A DNA stretch of 64,000 nt, from contig CAMCTY010000004.1 of assembly GCA_945878725.1 (NCBI GenBank), forward strand, positions 1 through 64,000, given 5' to 3'. The notes below the pieces were generated by a model. That model was given only the letters and a program-made list of their open reading frames with translations. It ran no database searches and was not told the DNA's origin. The position numbers and the translations under genes were made by a program. Origin of the DNA: Bifidobacterium breve (GTDB lineage: Bacteria; Actinomycetota; Acidimicrobiia; Acidimicrobiales; Acidimicrobilacustridaceae). Of the stretch, positions 6,587 to 15,939 are shown piece by piece (the first letter of the stretch is position 1; every line of letters starts with the position of its first letter).

Positions 6587-9264
6587 TGAAGGGAAACGCC
6601 ATCAGCATTCGGCGCGGATGACTCATCACCGGATCCGATTGGAGACGAGGCACCGGAAGGCGATGACGCCGCGACCACTCCGCGGAAAAGGTCGTCGGCA
6701 GCACGGCGAGCAACCGCCGATGTGAGGTCGTTGGTGCTCGCATCTCCGATCTGGCGAAGTAGATCGATCAACTGCTTCATGGTTCGTACGAAGTCACCGC
6801 CGGGCATCTCGTCATCGGCGAGGATCCTCTCGAGATCGTCACCCGCTGCCCAAGCGTGAGCTAAAGCAAAGAAGCCGGCGTCGGGTCGACGAGTGGTAGG
6901 TAAGCCGAGCCGACGCTCGTCACCATTCATGTCGAGCGCAACGGAATCGAGTTCATCAATACGATGGGCAATGTCCGAATTCGGGAACCACGGTTCAAGA
7001 TCGGGGCCCGAGTTGCGGTGCTCGTAAATGAATGACGATGCCGCTCCCGCCATGCTTGATGCGTCGAGGCCGTCAAAGAGCCCCAACTCAAGAGCCTCGG
7101 CTATTAACAGATCCGCCTCGTGATAAATCCGGACAAGCTGCTCGCCTCTTTCGGTCAACGTCCAACCGTCCAAGTAGTTCCACTGCTCGAGCATCTGCAG
7201 CACACGGTCGAACGTTTCTGCCAGTGAATCCGAACGTTCTTTGATTTGCCGATCGAGGTCGGTGAGTTCCCGTTCGAGGCGGTCCAACCGACGCAATGCC
7301 CGAATATGACTGTCGCGATCAGGACACCGATGCACTGGGTGCGACTCATGCACAAGACGCACCCGCTTCGACGAATGCAATTTCTTGCCTTTTGCCGAAC
7401 CCGGCGTCGATGAGTTTCCGGTCGAGTTGGCAAGCAACCGGGCTACTGATTTTTGGAATGCTGGCTTTGAGGGAGTGAAGGGCACCGGCAAGGCAATCCG
7501 ATCGACGACGATCGCTGGTTCGGCGAAGTCGGCCGCCGTTAAACGTTTGATTCGTCCATTCGCTGTAAGTGAATTGACGCGAACCTGTCCACCCTTGCGA
7601 TGCGACACCGACACCACCGCGCACCGGTCATTTCCACCGGAGCCAGCCAGCCAAAGAACATCTCCAGGCTTGAGCGACTGGAGGCTCTGCTCAACGTCGT
7701 TGCCCGAGAGTGACTTGCCGGGACCATTGGTGTGCCGGGCACCCTCGAGCGCCGATCGGTACTCGCGGACATCTCCCAGCTCGCATTCCGACTCAGCCAC
7801 CAGTTCAGACCGAAGGGTTTCTCGCTGAGAGCGTCGACGCTCGAACCGCACCACTTCTGCATCCGCCTGGAACTGAGCGAAGCTGAGCGTCAGGAGCCGG
7901 TGGGCTTCGTTTGCGTCATAACGGCGGACGAGATTCGCAGCCATGTTGTAGGTCGGTCGAAATGAACTTGTGAGCCGGAAACTTTTGCTCGCCGCGAGCG
8001 TTGCGACGTCCTCGAATGTGACGAACGGCGACCAGAGAACGACAGCATGCCCGTGATTGTCGATCCCACGTCGACCCGCTCGTCCGGTGAGCTGGGTGTA
8101 CTGGCCGGCAGTGAGGAATTCATGAGTTTCTCCCGTGAACTTCATGAGTTTCTCAATGACGACTGTGCGTGCGGGCATGTTCACGCCCAAGGCGAGTGTT
8201 TCCGTGGCGAACACGACCTTCACTAGCCCACCGAGGAAACAGGCTTCGACGGCCTCTTTGAACGGGGGAATCATCCCAGCGTGATGGCATGCGATTCCGG
8301 CCTGAAGGCCATGGAGCCAGCGGTCGTACTCGAGGATCCGGAGATCGTCATCGCCGAGGTCGGCCACATGCCGTTCAGCAATCTCACGGATCGATTCACG
8401 TTCATCGTCGGTGGTGAAACTGAGCCCGGCGTCGACGCACGCTTGCGCAGCGTCGTTGCAGGCGGCTCGAGAAAAGATGAAGTAGATGGCAGGAAGCATT
8501 GACCGCTGCGCAAGTAGCTCAACGACCTCGACTCGCCTCGGTGTTGCATAGCGCCGGCGCGGGCGGCCCCCGCCTCGCGATCGCCATGCTTCTCGTGGGT
8601 CATTGTTGAATCGAGCGCCATCAGGGTTCGATCGGCCTTCCACGAGCGTCGGGAGGAGAACCAGATCCGATGAATGGGTGTCTTCGACCAAAAACCAATT
8701 ATCGAGTGTGACAGGACGGGTGTCCTCGACCACAACGTCCGTTGGACCACGCACAGTGCCGATCCACTCCGCCAACTCGGCGGCGTTTGAAACCGTCGCG
8801 GAGAGACACACGAGTCGGACATGTTGCGGGAGATGAATGATGACTTCTTCCCATACCGGTCCGCGATACGCATCCTGCAGGTAGTGAACCTCGTCGAGAA
8901 TCACCCAGCCAAGACGCTCGAGGGAGGCAGCCCGGCTGTAAATCATGTTGCGCAGGACCTCGGTCGTCATTACGACGATCGGCGCGTCACCATTGATCGA
9001 TGTGTCGCCGGTAAGAAGGCCGACGTTGTCTGTGCCGTGGTCCGCACCCAGATCGTGGTACTTCTGATTGGAAAGCGCCTTGATCGGCGTCGTATAAAAG
9101 GCGCGCTGCCCGGATTTCATGGCGAGGGTCAACGCATGTTCCGCAACGACCGTCTTACCGGACCCGGTTGGCGCACTGACAAGCACTGACTTCCCAGCAT
9201 CGATGGAACTGATGGCCTCGCGCTGGAACCTGTCGAGTGTGAACTTGCTGCTGCGCTCCCCCAT
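6583..9264 (-). CDS. helY: HelY-type DEAD/DEAH-box RNA helicase (Ski2/Mtr4-like)
   Basis: 893 residues from the ATG at 9264, close to the ~900 of actinobacterial HelY. Helicase motifs in order: Q-motif region FTLDRFQREAI, Walker A APTGSGKT (31-38), TTPIKALSNQK, Walker B DEVH, SAT, then domain 2 with ACHHAGMIPPFKE, FATETLALGVNMPART and QLTGRAGRRG. The long C-terminal part matches the arch/ratchet domain of Ski2-like RNA helicases. Expected to act on structured or decaying RNA in the cytoplasm. An in-frame upstream start at 9342 would run deep into tatC; the ATG at 9264 lies 4 nt beyond the tatC stop codon and begins at the conserved region, so I prefer it. Gene order tatB-tatC-helY is typical of actinobacteria. 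Confidence 0.9.
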   Translation of the reverse strand: MGERSSKFTLDRFQREAISSIDAGKSVLVSAPTGSGKTVVAEHALTLAMKSGQRAFYTTPIKALSNQKYHDLGADHGTDNVGLLTGDTSINGDAPIVVMTTEVLRNMIYSRAASLERLGWVILDEVHYLQDAYRGPVWEEVIIHLPQHVRLVCLSATVSNAAELAEWIGTVRGPTDVVVEDTRPVTLDNWFLVEDTHSSDLVLLPTLVEGRSNPDGARFNNDPREAWRSRGGGRPRRRYATPRRVEVVELLAQRSMLPAIYFIFSRAACNDAAQACVDAGLSFTTDDERESIREIAERHVADLGDDDLRILEYDRWLHGLQAGIACHHAGMIPPFKEAVEACFLGGLVKVVFATETLALGVNMPARTVVIEKLMKFTGETHEFLTAGQYTQLTGRAGRRGIDNHGHAVVLWSPFVTFEDVATLAASKSFRLTSSFRPTYNMAANLVRRYDANEAHRLLTLSFAQFQADAEVVRFERRRSQRETLRSELVAESECELGDVREYRSALEGARHTNGPGKSLSGNDVEQSLQSLKPGDVLWLAGSGGNDRCAVVSVSHRKGGQVRVNSLTANGRIKRLTAADFAEPAIVVDRIALPVPFTPSKPAFQKSVARLLANSTGNSSTPGSAKGKKLHSSKRVRLVHESHPVHRCPDRDSHIRALRRLDRLERELTDLDRQIKERSDSLAETFDRVLQMLEQWNYLDGWTLTERGEQLVRIYHEADLLIAEALELGLFDGLDASSMAGAASSFIYEHRNSGPDLEPWFPNSDIAHRIDELDSVALDMNGDERRLGLPTTRRPDAGFFALAHAWAAGDDLERILADDEMPGGDFVRTMKQLIDLLRQIGDASTNDLTSAVARRAADDLFRGVVAASSPSGASSPIGSGDESSAPNADGVSLQ

Positions 9265-9268
9265 TGAC

Positions 9269-10054
9269 TCAGGCTGAGGATTCGGCGTCGGCGCGTGTCG
9301 CCTTGCGGCGTCTGAGTTTGAGAACCAATGCGCCGATGCCAATAGACGCGAAGTACAACAGAGTCATGGGAAGCGCTAGCGAAATCATGCTGATTGGATC
9401 GCCGCTCGGCGTAATCACCGCTGCGATGACCGCCACAACCACGATCGCAAGACGCCACCAACCGAGAAGGCGGCGGGGCGTGACCACGCCGAGCAACTGC
9501 AGTGCGACGACAACAACCGGAAACTCAAATCCGATACCAAATGCGAGCATCATCCAGACGATCAGGGTTACATAGCTATCTGCCGTGTAATACGGCTCAA
9601 TGTCTGGTCCCCCGATATGCACCAAGAAATCAAGCGTCGGGTTCAGGATGAAATAGGCCAGCGATCCGCCAGCGACAAAGAGAATGAGGGCACTCGTAGT
9701 GAACGGAACGGCGTAGCGGCGTTCATGGGAATAGAGGGCGGGAGTGATGAATCTCCAGAGTTGCCAAAGAATCACCGGCATAGCCACAGCAATACCGATG
9801 TAAACCGACATCTTGATTCGGAGAGTGAAGGCTTGAAGCGGTTCGGTGCTGATGAACGGCGCATCGGGCTGCACTTCGTTGAAGGGATGTTTCAGAAAAG
9901 AGATGACGTAAGGAAACAGAAACCAGCCAACGATTGCTCCGATAAGGACGGTCGCGGCAATCTTGAGCAGCCTGGATCGGAGTTCTCCGATGTGCTCCCA
10001 GATCGTCATATGACCATCGGACGTTTGCTCTGTCGCCGATTTACTCGAGGTCAC
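9269..10054 (-). CDS. tatC: Sec-independent protein translocase subunit TatC
   Basis: 261 residues with about six membrane segments, the standard TatC length and topology. The N-terminus has the conserved HIGELRSRLLK (cytoplasmic signal-peptide-binding region), followed by FLKHPFNE, the periplasmic PLQAFTLRIKMSVYIG segment, and the late FGIGFEFPVVVVALQLLGVV membrane segment. TatC recognises twin-arginine signal peptides and, with TatB/TatA, exports folded proteins. It lies 15 nt downstream of the tatB stop and 4 nt upstream of the helY start. The basic C-terminal tail (LKLRRRKATRADAE) is cytoplasmic. Confidence 0.96.
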   Translation of the reverse strand: MTSSKSATEQTSDGHMTIWEHIGELRSRLLKIAATVLIGAIVGWFLFPYVISFLKHPFNEVQPDAPFISTEPLQAFTLRIKMSVYIGIAVAMPVILWQLWRFITPALYSHERRYAVPFTTSALILFVAGGSLAYFILNPTLDFLVHIGGPDIEPYYTADSYVTLIVWMMLAFGIGFEFPVVVVALQLLGVVTPRRLLGWWRLAIVVVAVIAAVITPSGDPISMISLALPMTLLYFASIGIGALVLKLRRRKATRADAESSA

Positions 10055-10069
10055 TGTCGAACCACTCGA

Positions 10070-10435
10070 TCAGGCATCTGAGCCACTTCCCTGCGGGCCC
10101 GCCTCAACTGAGTTCTCCGGCGGAATCGTCGGCACGACGTCAGCGGAAAAAGTCTCAGGCATGTCCGGGCTCTGACTCAAAGGAGCAGATGGGGTTTTCG
10201 GCGCCAGACGCGGACCCGGTTCAGTGCGATCAAGCGCATTGTCCTTTGGCGTGACCGAGAGTGAGCCGAGGTCCATGGCGCTTCGGACTTCTTCTTGAAA
10301 GCCCGATGTCATGCGTCTGAACTCATGAAGGAACTTGCCCGCCTTGCGCGCCGCCTCCGGGAGCTTGTCAGGACCGAGGACGATGAGGGCAAGAAGGAGG
10401 ACGACAATGATCTCCCCGCCTCCAACGTTGAACAT
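10070..10435 (-). CDS. tatB: Twin-arginine translocase subunit TatB (TatA/B family)
   Basis: 121 residues: one N-terminal membrane helix with a Gly-x-x-Glu start (FNVGGGEIIVVLLLALIVLG), the GPDKLPEAAR hinge, an amphipathic helix (AGKFLHEFRRMTSGFQEEV), and a Pro/Ser-rich disordered tail. The LGP wording at the hinge favours TatB over TatA, which usually has FG there. No other TatA/E gene is in the window, so either TatA is elsewhere or this protein serves both roles. First gene of tatB-tatC-helY; start facing a plus-strand phosphodiesterase gene about 80 bp away. Confidence 0.8.
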   Translation of the reverse strand: MFNVGGGEIIVVLLLALIVLGPDKLPEAARKAGKFLHEFRRMTSGFQEEVRSAMDLGSLSVTPKDNALDRTEPGPRLAPKTPSAPLSQSPDMPETFSADVVPTIPPENSVEAGPQGSGSDA

Positions 10436-10515
10436 GCGTCGATCCTACCGGAGGGTCGGGCGGCCATTCCTCGCTCGGGTCACAGCTCGTGCCCTCCACA
10501 CGGCATGATCTAGGG

Positions 10516-11217
10516 GTGACTCGTCTGCCTTCGCTGCGCCCCCCCATCGGCTTCGCCCATCGCGGGGCTTCAGCCCACGCAAGGGAAAACACAATGGAAG
10601 CATTTGAGCTAGCCCTCAGGCTGGGGGCACAAGCGCTCGAGAGCGACGTTTGGGTCACGGCTGATGGATGGGCGGTGCTCGACCACGACGGGCTTGTGGG
10701 ACGACGCCCCAGACGGCGGCCGATATCGGAGTGTCTTCGAAGCGAACTACCCGATCACATCCCGACGCTTTACGACTTGTACGACCTAATCGGCGACCGG
10801 ATTGACCTGTCACTCGACGTGAAAGATGTCGGCGCTGCGACGGCCACTGTGGCCTGTGCTCGTGCTCACACAGCGGAATCCCGGCTCTGGCTTTGTCACC
10901 CCGAACGGGATGTTGTCTCGGACTGGAGACTTCTTTCGGCTGATGTCCAACTCGTTGAATCGACGAGGCTCGCCAAGATGGTCGGCGGGCCGGAGATCCA
11001 CGTCTCCCGCAGCACGGAAGCGGGCATCAATGTGATCAACATGCACCATTCGGACTGGACCGGTGGGTTAATCGCCACGGTTCACCGATTCGGGTTGCTC
11101 GCCTTCGGCTGGGATGCACAGTTCGACCGAATTCTTGACGAGCTACTTGATTCGGGAATCGATGCTGTCTACAGCGACCATGTCGACCGAATGCGCGCGG
11201 CCCTATCTCAAATCTGA
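10516..11217 (+). CDS. Glycerophosphodiester phosphodiesterase family protein (GDPD, paralogue 1)
   Basis: 233 residues from the GTG at 10516 (an in-frame GTG at 10489 would add nine). A GDPD TIM-barrel is shown by FAHRGASAHARENTMEAF (catalytic HRG and metal Glu), LESDVWVTADGWAVLDHDG (metal ExD and second catalytic His), and a C-terminal GIDAVYSDHVDRM replacing the usual GVDGxxTDxP. It should cleave glycerophosphodiesters to an alcohol and glycerol-3-phosphate. No signal peptide is apparent. It is the only plus-strand gene between the Tat and proteasome blocks and converges on lepB with a 7-bp gap. A CATGAT hexamer 6 nt before the start may give a leaderless transcript. Confidence 0.85.
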   Translation: MTRLPSLRPPIGFAHRGASAHARENTMEAFELALRLGAQALESDVWVTADGWAVLDHDGLVGRRPRRRPISECLRSELPDHIPTLYDLYDLIGDRIDLSLDVKDVGAATATVACARAHTAESRLWLCHPERDVVSDWRLLSADVQLVESTRLAKMVGGPEIHVSRSTEAGINVINMHHSDWTGGLIATVHRFGLLAFGWDAQFDRILDELLDSGIDAVYSDHVDRMRAALSQI

Positions 11218-11224
11218 TTGTGAG

Positions 11225-11875
11225 TTAGAGCAGGCCGAGGCGACTAAGCGGCCATACCCGGATGAACGCACGTCCGACGATGCTGCTCTGATCGATAGTT
11301 CCGAAGTAACGGCTGTCCTTCGAATCATTGCGATTGTCGCCCATGACCCACACCTGGCCGCCAGGCACTACGCACGGGGCCGTTCGTGGACATTTATTCG
11401 GAGCGTTATCGGCGGTAGTTGTTATGCCGTCGGGTAGGTAGGACTCCGGCAGTTGTGTTCCGTCGATGAACACATGCCCACCGTCAATGACGACTTCCTC
11501 TCCAGGCAGACCCACAACTCGCTTGATCAAATCTGGAATCTCGCTCGAGGTTTCTGATGCTGGACGCTCAAACACGATGATGTCGCCCCGATTCACATCC
11601 TGAAGTTTGTAGCTCAGCTTGTTGACAAGCACCCGATCGCCTACGTGAAGGGCAGGAAACATCGACAGTGATGGGATGTAAAACGCTTGCAGCAGGAAAA
11701 GCTTGACGATGATGGCGAGAAGAACCGCTCCCCCGATGACCGCAATCCATTCTGCGATATTGGCGCCGGTCGTTCCAAAAAGACGCTCAAGGCGTCGCCG
11801 ACGAGAGCTACGGACACCTATCTCGCCGATGGCAACCGCGAGGTTCTCGTTGAACTCATCAATTGGGGAAGTCAC
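11225..11875 (-). CDS. lepB: Type I signal peptidase
   Basis: 216 residues. One membrane segment (about 41-63, IAVIGGAVLLAIIVKLFLL) precedes the catalytic serine region IPSLSMFPAL (Ser71), then RVLVNKLSYK, the catalytic lysine in LIKRVVGLPG (Lys118), and the GDNRNDSKDSRYFG box E near the C-terminus. All are standard for S26A signal peptidases, which remove signal peptides from Sec- and Tat-exported proteins on the outer face of the membrane. The N-terminal 40 residues are cytoplasmic with an RRRR cluster. Its placement between pafC and tatB links it spatially to Tat export. 36 bp separate it from pafC. Confidence 0.95.
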   Translation of the reverse strand: MTSPIDEFNENLAVAIGEIGVRSSRRRRLERLFGTTGANIAEWIAVIGGAVLLAIIVKLFLLQAFYIPSLSMFPALHVGDRVLVNKLSYKLQDVNRGDIIVFERPASETSSEIPDLIKRVVGLPGEEVVIDGGHVFIDGTQLPESYLPDGITTTADNAPNKCPRTAPCVVPGGQVWVMGDNRNDSKDSRYFGTIDQSSIVGRAFIRVWPLSRLGLL

Positions 11876-11911
11876 GAGAACCCTCGGTTCGTGGGGGGAA
11901 ACGATGTGAGG

Positions 11912-12859
11912 TTACTTCAGGTACCTGTGGAGAATTCGCCGGGCGGCGTCTGACCCGCAAGTAGCGAGAGACGGATCGCTGGCGACCACCTCAGCATCGG
12001 TACCGAGTCTCACGAGCAGCCTCTCCAGCCATTGTGGCGAAGAGACCGCAAGGGTCACTTGCGATCGGCCATCAGCGAGTGTCTTGCTTTCGCGAATCGG
12101 ATACTGGGTGACCACCCAGCCGGCTGACGGGGCAAGGTTGAGCGTGATCTGCGGGTCGGCATCAGTGGGTCGAAACGACTCAATCCGGGAATCCTCTGAT
12201 CCGGCGATGAAGTTGGTCCCGAGAGGCCGTATGTCGCGGATTCGGTCCACCCGGAATGTTCGGACTGCCTCGGCGCTGTGACAGAAGGCCTTCACATACC
12301 AAAAGCCGTCAACTGATTGAACGGACCATGGATCGATCCTTCGCGTCGCGAGCTGGTCGCGACCGTAGGTGTAGTAGTCGATCTCAAGTTGGCGTCGTTC
12401 AGTGACAGCTCGCTGAAGCACCGCTACTTCGGTCGAGTTCTCCCCGAGTTCAACGTCGACTACCGAGGAGCGATCGGATCCGAGGGCCCCCGCAAGCTTG
12501 TCAAGCCCCCGGGCGAGGGGACCATCCGGATCCGCATCAGGAGCGGAAAGGACGCTTCGTCCTGCGGCTACAAGGGCGAAAGCCTGTGCCACCGTGAGCC
12601 GTAATGGTCGAGTGAAGTAATCCGGGAGGCGGATCTCCACGTGATCGGACTCAAGGGTCAGATCGATCAACGCATCTGGGGTGTAGGGATGCACGCCGAC
12701 CATCCAGACAATTCGGAGGCATTCCTCGAGCTGGGTAGGCGTTAACTGAAAGCGGTCGGAAAGTTCGGAGAGGGAAACGCCTCCAGGGTGCGCCGCAACC
12801 CAGGGGACGATGGCCAACATCCTTTCGAGACGCTCAGCGGCAGTGAGTTGTTTCGTCAC
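11912..12859 (-). CDS. pafC: WYL-domain transcriptional regulator PafC
   Basis: 315 residues: an N-terminal winged helix-turn-helix (about 1-60, with GGVSLSELSDRFQLTPTQLEECL), a middle region, then a WYL domain with RRIDPWSVQSVDGFWYVKAFCH (about 170-190) and TFRVDRIRDIRPL, followed by a C-terminal WCX-like domain. In mycobacteria PafB and PafC form a heterodimer that activates the LexA-independent DNA-damage response on binding ssDNA through WYL. The start overlaps pafB by 4 bp (ATGA), which fits equimolar synthesis. Confidence 0.92.
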   Translation of the reverse strand: MTKQLTAAERLERMLAIVPWVAAHPGGVSLSELSDRFQLTPTQLEECLRIVWMVGVHPYTPDALIDLTLESDHVEIRLPDYFTRPLRLTVAQAFALVAAGRSVLSAPDADPDGPLARGLDKLAGALGSDRSSVVDVELGENSTEVAVLQRAVTERRQLEIDYYTYGRDQLATRRIDPWSVQSVDGFWYVKAFCHSAEAVRTFRVDRIRDIRPLGTNFIAGSEDSRIESFRPTDADPQITLNLAPSAGWVVTQYPIRESKTLADGRSQVTLAVSSPQWLERLLVRLGTDAEVVASDPSLATCGSDAARRILHRYLK

Positions 12860-13839
12860 GAGTCAGCGCCCCTGTCGTCCATTGTCCGAAGCCAGTCGAT
12901 CAGATCGCTACGCAGTTCGGGAGGACCTATCAGTTCCGCGTGGTCCAGAAACGAGAGCACGAACGAACGGAATGCCGGCCACGAGGTAACCGGAACCTCG
13001 TAGACAATCGCACCATTATTTTCTGCCGCGCTGATCGTCTCTGCGCCGAGCAACTCAGTGGCGGTTGCCGCGTGATCTCCATCAACTCGCAGGATCGCGG
13101 TTACCGACTGATCGCCAGAGCCATCCGGATTCCACGGTCTGAATGGCTGGTCTCCTCTCGAACTCGTCGAGGGTGCGAATGAACCGGCAGGTCCTGTCTC
13201 GATCGTTCCGACGATTCGATCAATGCGGAAGTTGCGTTCACCCTGACGGTCGACATCGAAACCGAGCACGTACCAATGGCCGCGTTGGAATTCGAGACGC
13301 CATGGCTCAAGTGATCGTGTCGACTCGCCCTCACTCGTTCCGTAAACAAACGTGGCAACTCGACGTTCGAGTACGGCACCAAACAGTGGAACAAGGGCGG
13401 GGTCGGTAGGTAGAGCGCCGAGAGTAAATGCTGATGCGCTTGGGTTGTTTTCCTCGGCTCCGAGGACTCCGCCGAGACGCCAAAGGGCACGCGTACCGAG
13501 GGAGTCGGATTCGCCTACCCGCACGGCCCGGAGAGCCAAATGGAGCGCAGCAAGCTCAGCGGGATCGAGTTCGGGATCCGGAAGTTCGTAATCAGTCCGC
13601 TCGATGCGATAGCCCTGAACTCCATCAGCTTCACCGGGAATGTCCTCGAGAACAATCGGGATCCCCAACTTAAGAAGGTCGACCTTGTCACGCTCGAAGG
13701 TTCTGCGATTTGACTCGCCGTCGGCTGTGTACCCCGCCACACGTTCGAGGATGTAATCGCGCCCGAGCGGCCGCTCTGCGTCGAGCAGCGCAGCGGTGAG
13801 ATTCATCAGTCGTTCGAACTTGTCGTCAATCGCAGCCAT
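12856..13839 (-). CDS. pafB: WYL-domain transcriptional regulator PafB
   Basis: 327 residues. N-terminal winged HTH (FERLMNLTAALLDAERPLGRDYILERV), the helix-rich LDPAELAALHLALRAV segment typical of PafB, then a WYL domain (SLEPWRLEFQRGHWYVLGFDVDR and NFRIDRIVGTIE, about 180-225) and a C-terminal domain ending in a helix. Partner of PafC in DNA-damage control rather than a proteasome subunit despite its historic name. It begins 5 nt after the pafA stop and overlaps pafC by 4 bp, so pafA-pafB-pafC is a single operon, the usual order in actinobacteria. Confidence 0.92.
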   Translation of the reverse strand: MAAIDDKFERLMNLTAALLDAERPLGRDYILERVAGYTADGESNRRTFERDKVDLLKLGIPIVLEDIPGEADGVQGYRIERTDYELPDPELDPAELAALHLALRAVRVGESDSLGTRALWRLGGVLGAEENNPSASAFTLGALPTDPALVPLFGAVLERRVATFVYGTSEGESTRSLEPWRLEFQRGHWYVLGFDVDRQGERNFRIDRIVGTIETGPAGSFAPSTSSRGDQPFRPWNPDGSGDQSVTAILRVDGDHAATATELLGAETISAAENNGAIVYEVPVTSWPAFRSFVLSFLDHAELIGPPELRSDLIDWLRTMDDRGADS

Positions 13840-13844
13840 GAGAC

Positions 13845-15203
13845 CTACAGAGAAGCGATGAGCTTTTCGACGCGCTCATCATGGGATCGGAAGGGATCTT
13901 TGCAAAGAACTGTTCGCTGCGCTTGATCATTGAGCTTGAGGTGCACCCAATCAACCGTGTAATCGCGATTGCGCTCCTTCGCCTTACGAACGAACTCGCC
14001 CCGCAGGCGGGCTCGGGTGGTTTGGGGAGGGGTATCAATCGCAAGATCAATTTCTTCGTCGGTGCAGGTGCGCTCGACCAGCCCACGATCTTGGAGCTTG
14101 TAAAACACACCCCTTCGGCGGTTTATGTCGTGATATTGCAGATCAAGCAACGCGACTCTGGGATCCGTCAACTCCAGGTTGTGTTTGGCTCGATACGACT
14201 CAATGAGTTTGTATTTGATGACCCAATCGGCCTCTCGATCAAGGCCCAAAGGATCCTTCTCGATTTGAGTGATCGCGTGTTCCCACATGTCGAGCGCCTT
14301 CTGCTCAAGCGGAGAGAAATCACGTCGCTCGGCGTACTTCAACGCTCGGCTGAGGTACTCGCTTTGGATCTCGAGTGCGGTCGCTTCACGTCCGCTCGCA
14401 AGTCGAACCTTTCGCGTGCAAGTGATGTCGTGGCTGATCTCTCGGATAGCTCGAATCGGATTCTCGAGTGACATGTCTCGCAGGATGACATTTGGCTCTT
14501 CGAGCATTCGAAGAAGAATCGATGTCGCTCCCACCTTAAGAAACGTTGCGTGCTCACTCATGTTGGAGTCGCCGACAATCACGTGGAGACGGCGATAGCG
14601 ATCTGCGTCGGCGTGAGGCTCGTCACGGGTGTTAATGATCGGACGACTTCGCGTCGTCGCGGAGGACACTCCCTCCCAAACGTGTTCGGCTCGTTGGGAG
14701 ATGCAGAACATCGCGCCGCGAGCTGTCTGCAAAACCTTGCCGGCCCCGGCGTAGATCTGACGCGAGACAAGAAAAGGGATCAGCGCATCGGAGTAATGCG
14801 AGAAATCCTGCTGACGGCCCGCAAGATAGTTCTCATGACAGCCGTAGGAATTGCCCGCAGAGTCCGTGTTGTTCTTGAACAGATAGATATCCCCGCGGAT
14901 GCCCTCATTAGACAGTCGCTGCTCGGCGCTTACGAGCAATTGCTCGAGAATTCGCTCCCCCGCTTTGTCGTGAACGACAAGTTCATGGATCGAGTCACAT
15001 TCCGGTGTTGCGTACTCCGGGTGTGATCCGACGTCGAGATACAGCCGGGCGCCATTGGCGAGAAAGACGTTGGAGCTCCTGCCCCAGGACACCACCCTGC
15101 GGAACAAATAGCGAGCTACTTCATCCGGACTTAAGCGCCGCTGGCCGCGAAGCGTGCAGGTCACGCCGTATTCGTTCTCGAGTCCGTAGATACGCCGTTC
15201 CAT
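13845..15203 (-). CDS. pafA: Pup-protein ligase PafA
   Basis: 452 residues, normal for PafA. The glutamine-synthetase-like fold is shown by GLENEYGVT at the N-terminus (Glu9, metal), [16 protein letters not shown] (Asp57, catalytic base), [33 protein letters not shown] and the [34 protein letters not shown] signature. It activates the C-terminal glutamate of Pup with ATP and joins it to substrate lysines in the cytoplasm. Distinguished from Dop by the absence of the long insertion (Dop loop) after residue 40. It lies 58 bp after prcA and 5 bp before pafB. Confidence 0.97.
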   Translation of the reverse strand: MERRIYGLENEYGVTCTLRGQRRLSPDEVARYLFRRVVSWGRSSNVFLANGARLYLDVGSHPEYATPECDSIHELVVHDKAGERILEQLLVSAEQRLSNEGIRGDIYLFKNNTDSAGNSYGCHENYLAGRQQDFSHYSDALIPFLVSRQIYAGAGKVLQTARGAMFCISQRAEHVWEGVSSATTRSRPIINTRDEPHADADRYRRLHVIVGDSNMSEHATFLKVGATSILLRMLEEPNVILRDMSLENPIRAIREISHDITCTRKVRLASGREATALEIQSEYLSRALKYAERRDFSPLEQKALDMWEHAITQIEKDPLGLDREADWVIKYKLIESYRAKHNLELTDPRVALLDLQYHDINRRRGVFYKLQDRGLVERTCTDEEIDLAIDTPPQTTRARLRGEFVRKAKERNRDYTVDWVHLKLNDQAQRTVLCKDPFRSHDERVEKLIASL

Positions 15204-15261
15204 CGAGGGTGACGCTATCGGCGCTGAGAGGTTGATGGGTGATGCGGGAGCTCGATCAGGC

Positions 15262-15939
15262 CTACGGAAGTAAATCCGGAAGTACGTTGCGCTCTATGCG
15301 TCGGAAGGCACGACGCTCTGCGGTTCGTTCGAGAACTGCCACTTCGAGGTCGGTGGCGGCCAGAGAACGATCGGGGCCGGAGAGGGCACCAACGGCGGCC
15401 GCCAATGCGCCCCGGAGGTCCAAGGTTTCGGTCCAAAGCCCCTCGAGCCTCGAAGCGATGATTTCCGCTTCGCCACCGAGGACGGTGAACTTCTCCTCGT
15501 CCATCACGGTTCCGTCGTAGAGGATGTGGAACAACTGGTCGTGGGCGGGTGACTTTCCAACCTCGGCAACGAGGATTTCGACTTCCATCGGCTTCATCTC
15601 GTGGGTGAAAACCTGCCCGAGGATCTGTGCGTAGTTGTTGGCGAGGCTCCGGGCGTCGACATCTTCACGGCTGTAGGCAAATCCTTTGAGGTCGGCGGCG
15701 CGAACACCGGCGATCCTCAATTGGTCGAACTCGTTGTACTTGCCGACCCCAGCGAAACCGATGCGGTCGTAGATCTCGCTCACTTTGCGCAAAGTGGACG
15801 AAGGATTTTCGGCACAAATCAAGATGCCGTTGTCGTAGACGGCGGCGACTAGTGAGCGCCCCCGTGCAATGCCTTTGCGCGCATAATCGGCGCGATCCTT
15901 CATGACCTGCTCAGGTGCGACGTAGAAAGGCATGCTCAT
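15262..15939 (-). CDS. prcA: Proteasome subunit alpha
   Basis: 225 residues. The N-terminal gating segment [32 protein letters not shown] matches actinobacterial alpha subunits, followed by the [20 protein letters not shown] segment. There is no catalytic N-terminal threonine, as expected for alpha. It forms the outer rings of the 20S core and the docking surface for Mpa. The C-terminus ([10 protein letters not shown]) is short compared with the Mycobacterium protein, which carries a longer tail. The start overlaps prcB by 4 bp, giving coupled translation of the two ring types. Confidence 0.95.
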   Translation of the reverse strand: MSMPFYVAPEQVMKDRADYARKGIARGRSLVAAVYDNGILICAENPSSTLRKVSEIYDRIGFAGVGKYNEFDQLRIAGVRAADLKGFAYSREDVDARSLANNYAQILGQVFTHEMKPMEVEILVAEVGKSPAHDQLFHILYDGTVMDEEKFTVLGGEAEIIASRLEGLWTETLDLRGALAAAVGALSGPDRSLAATDLEVAVLERTAERRAFRRIERNVLPDLLP

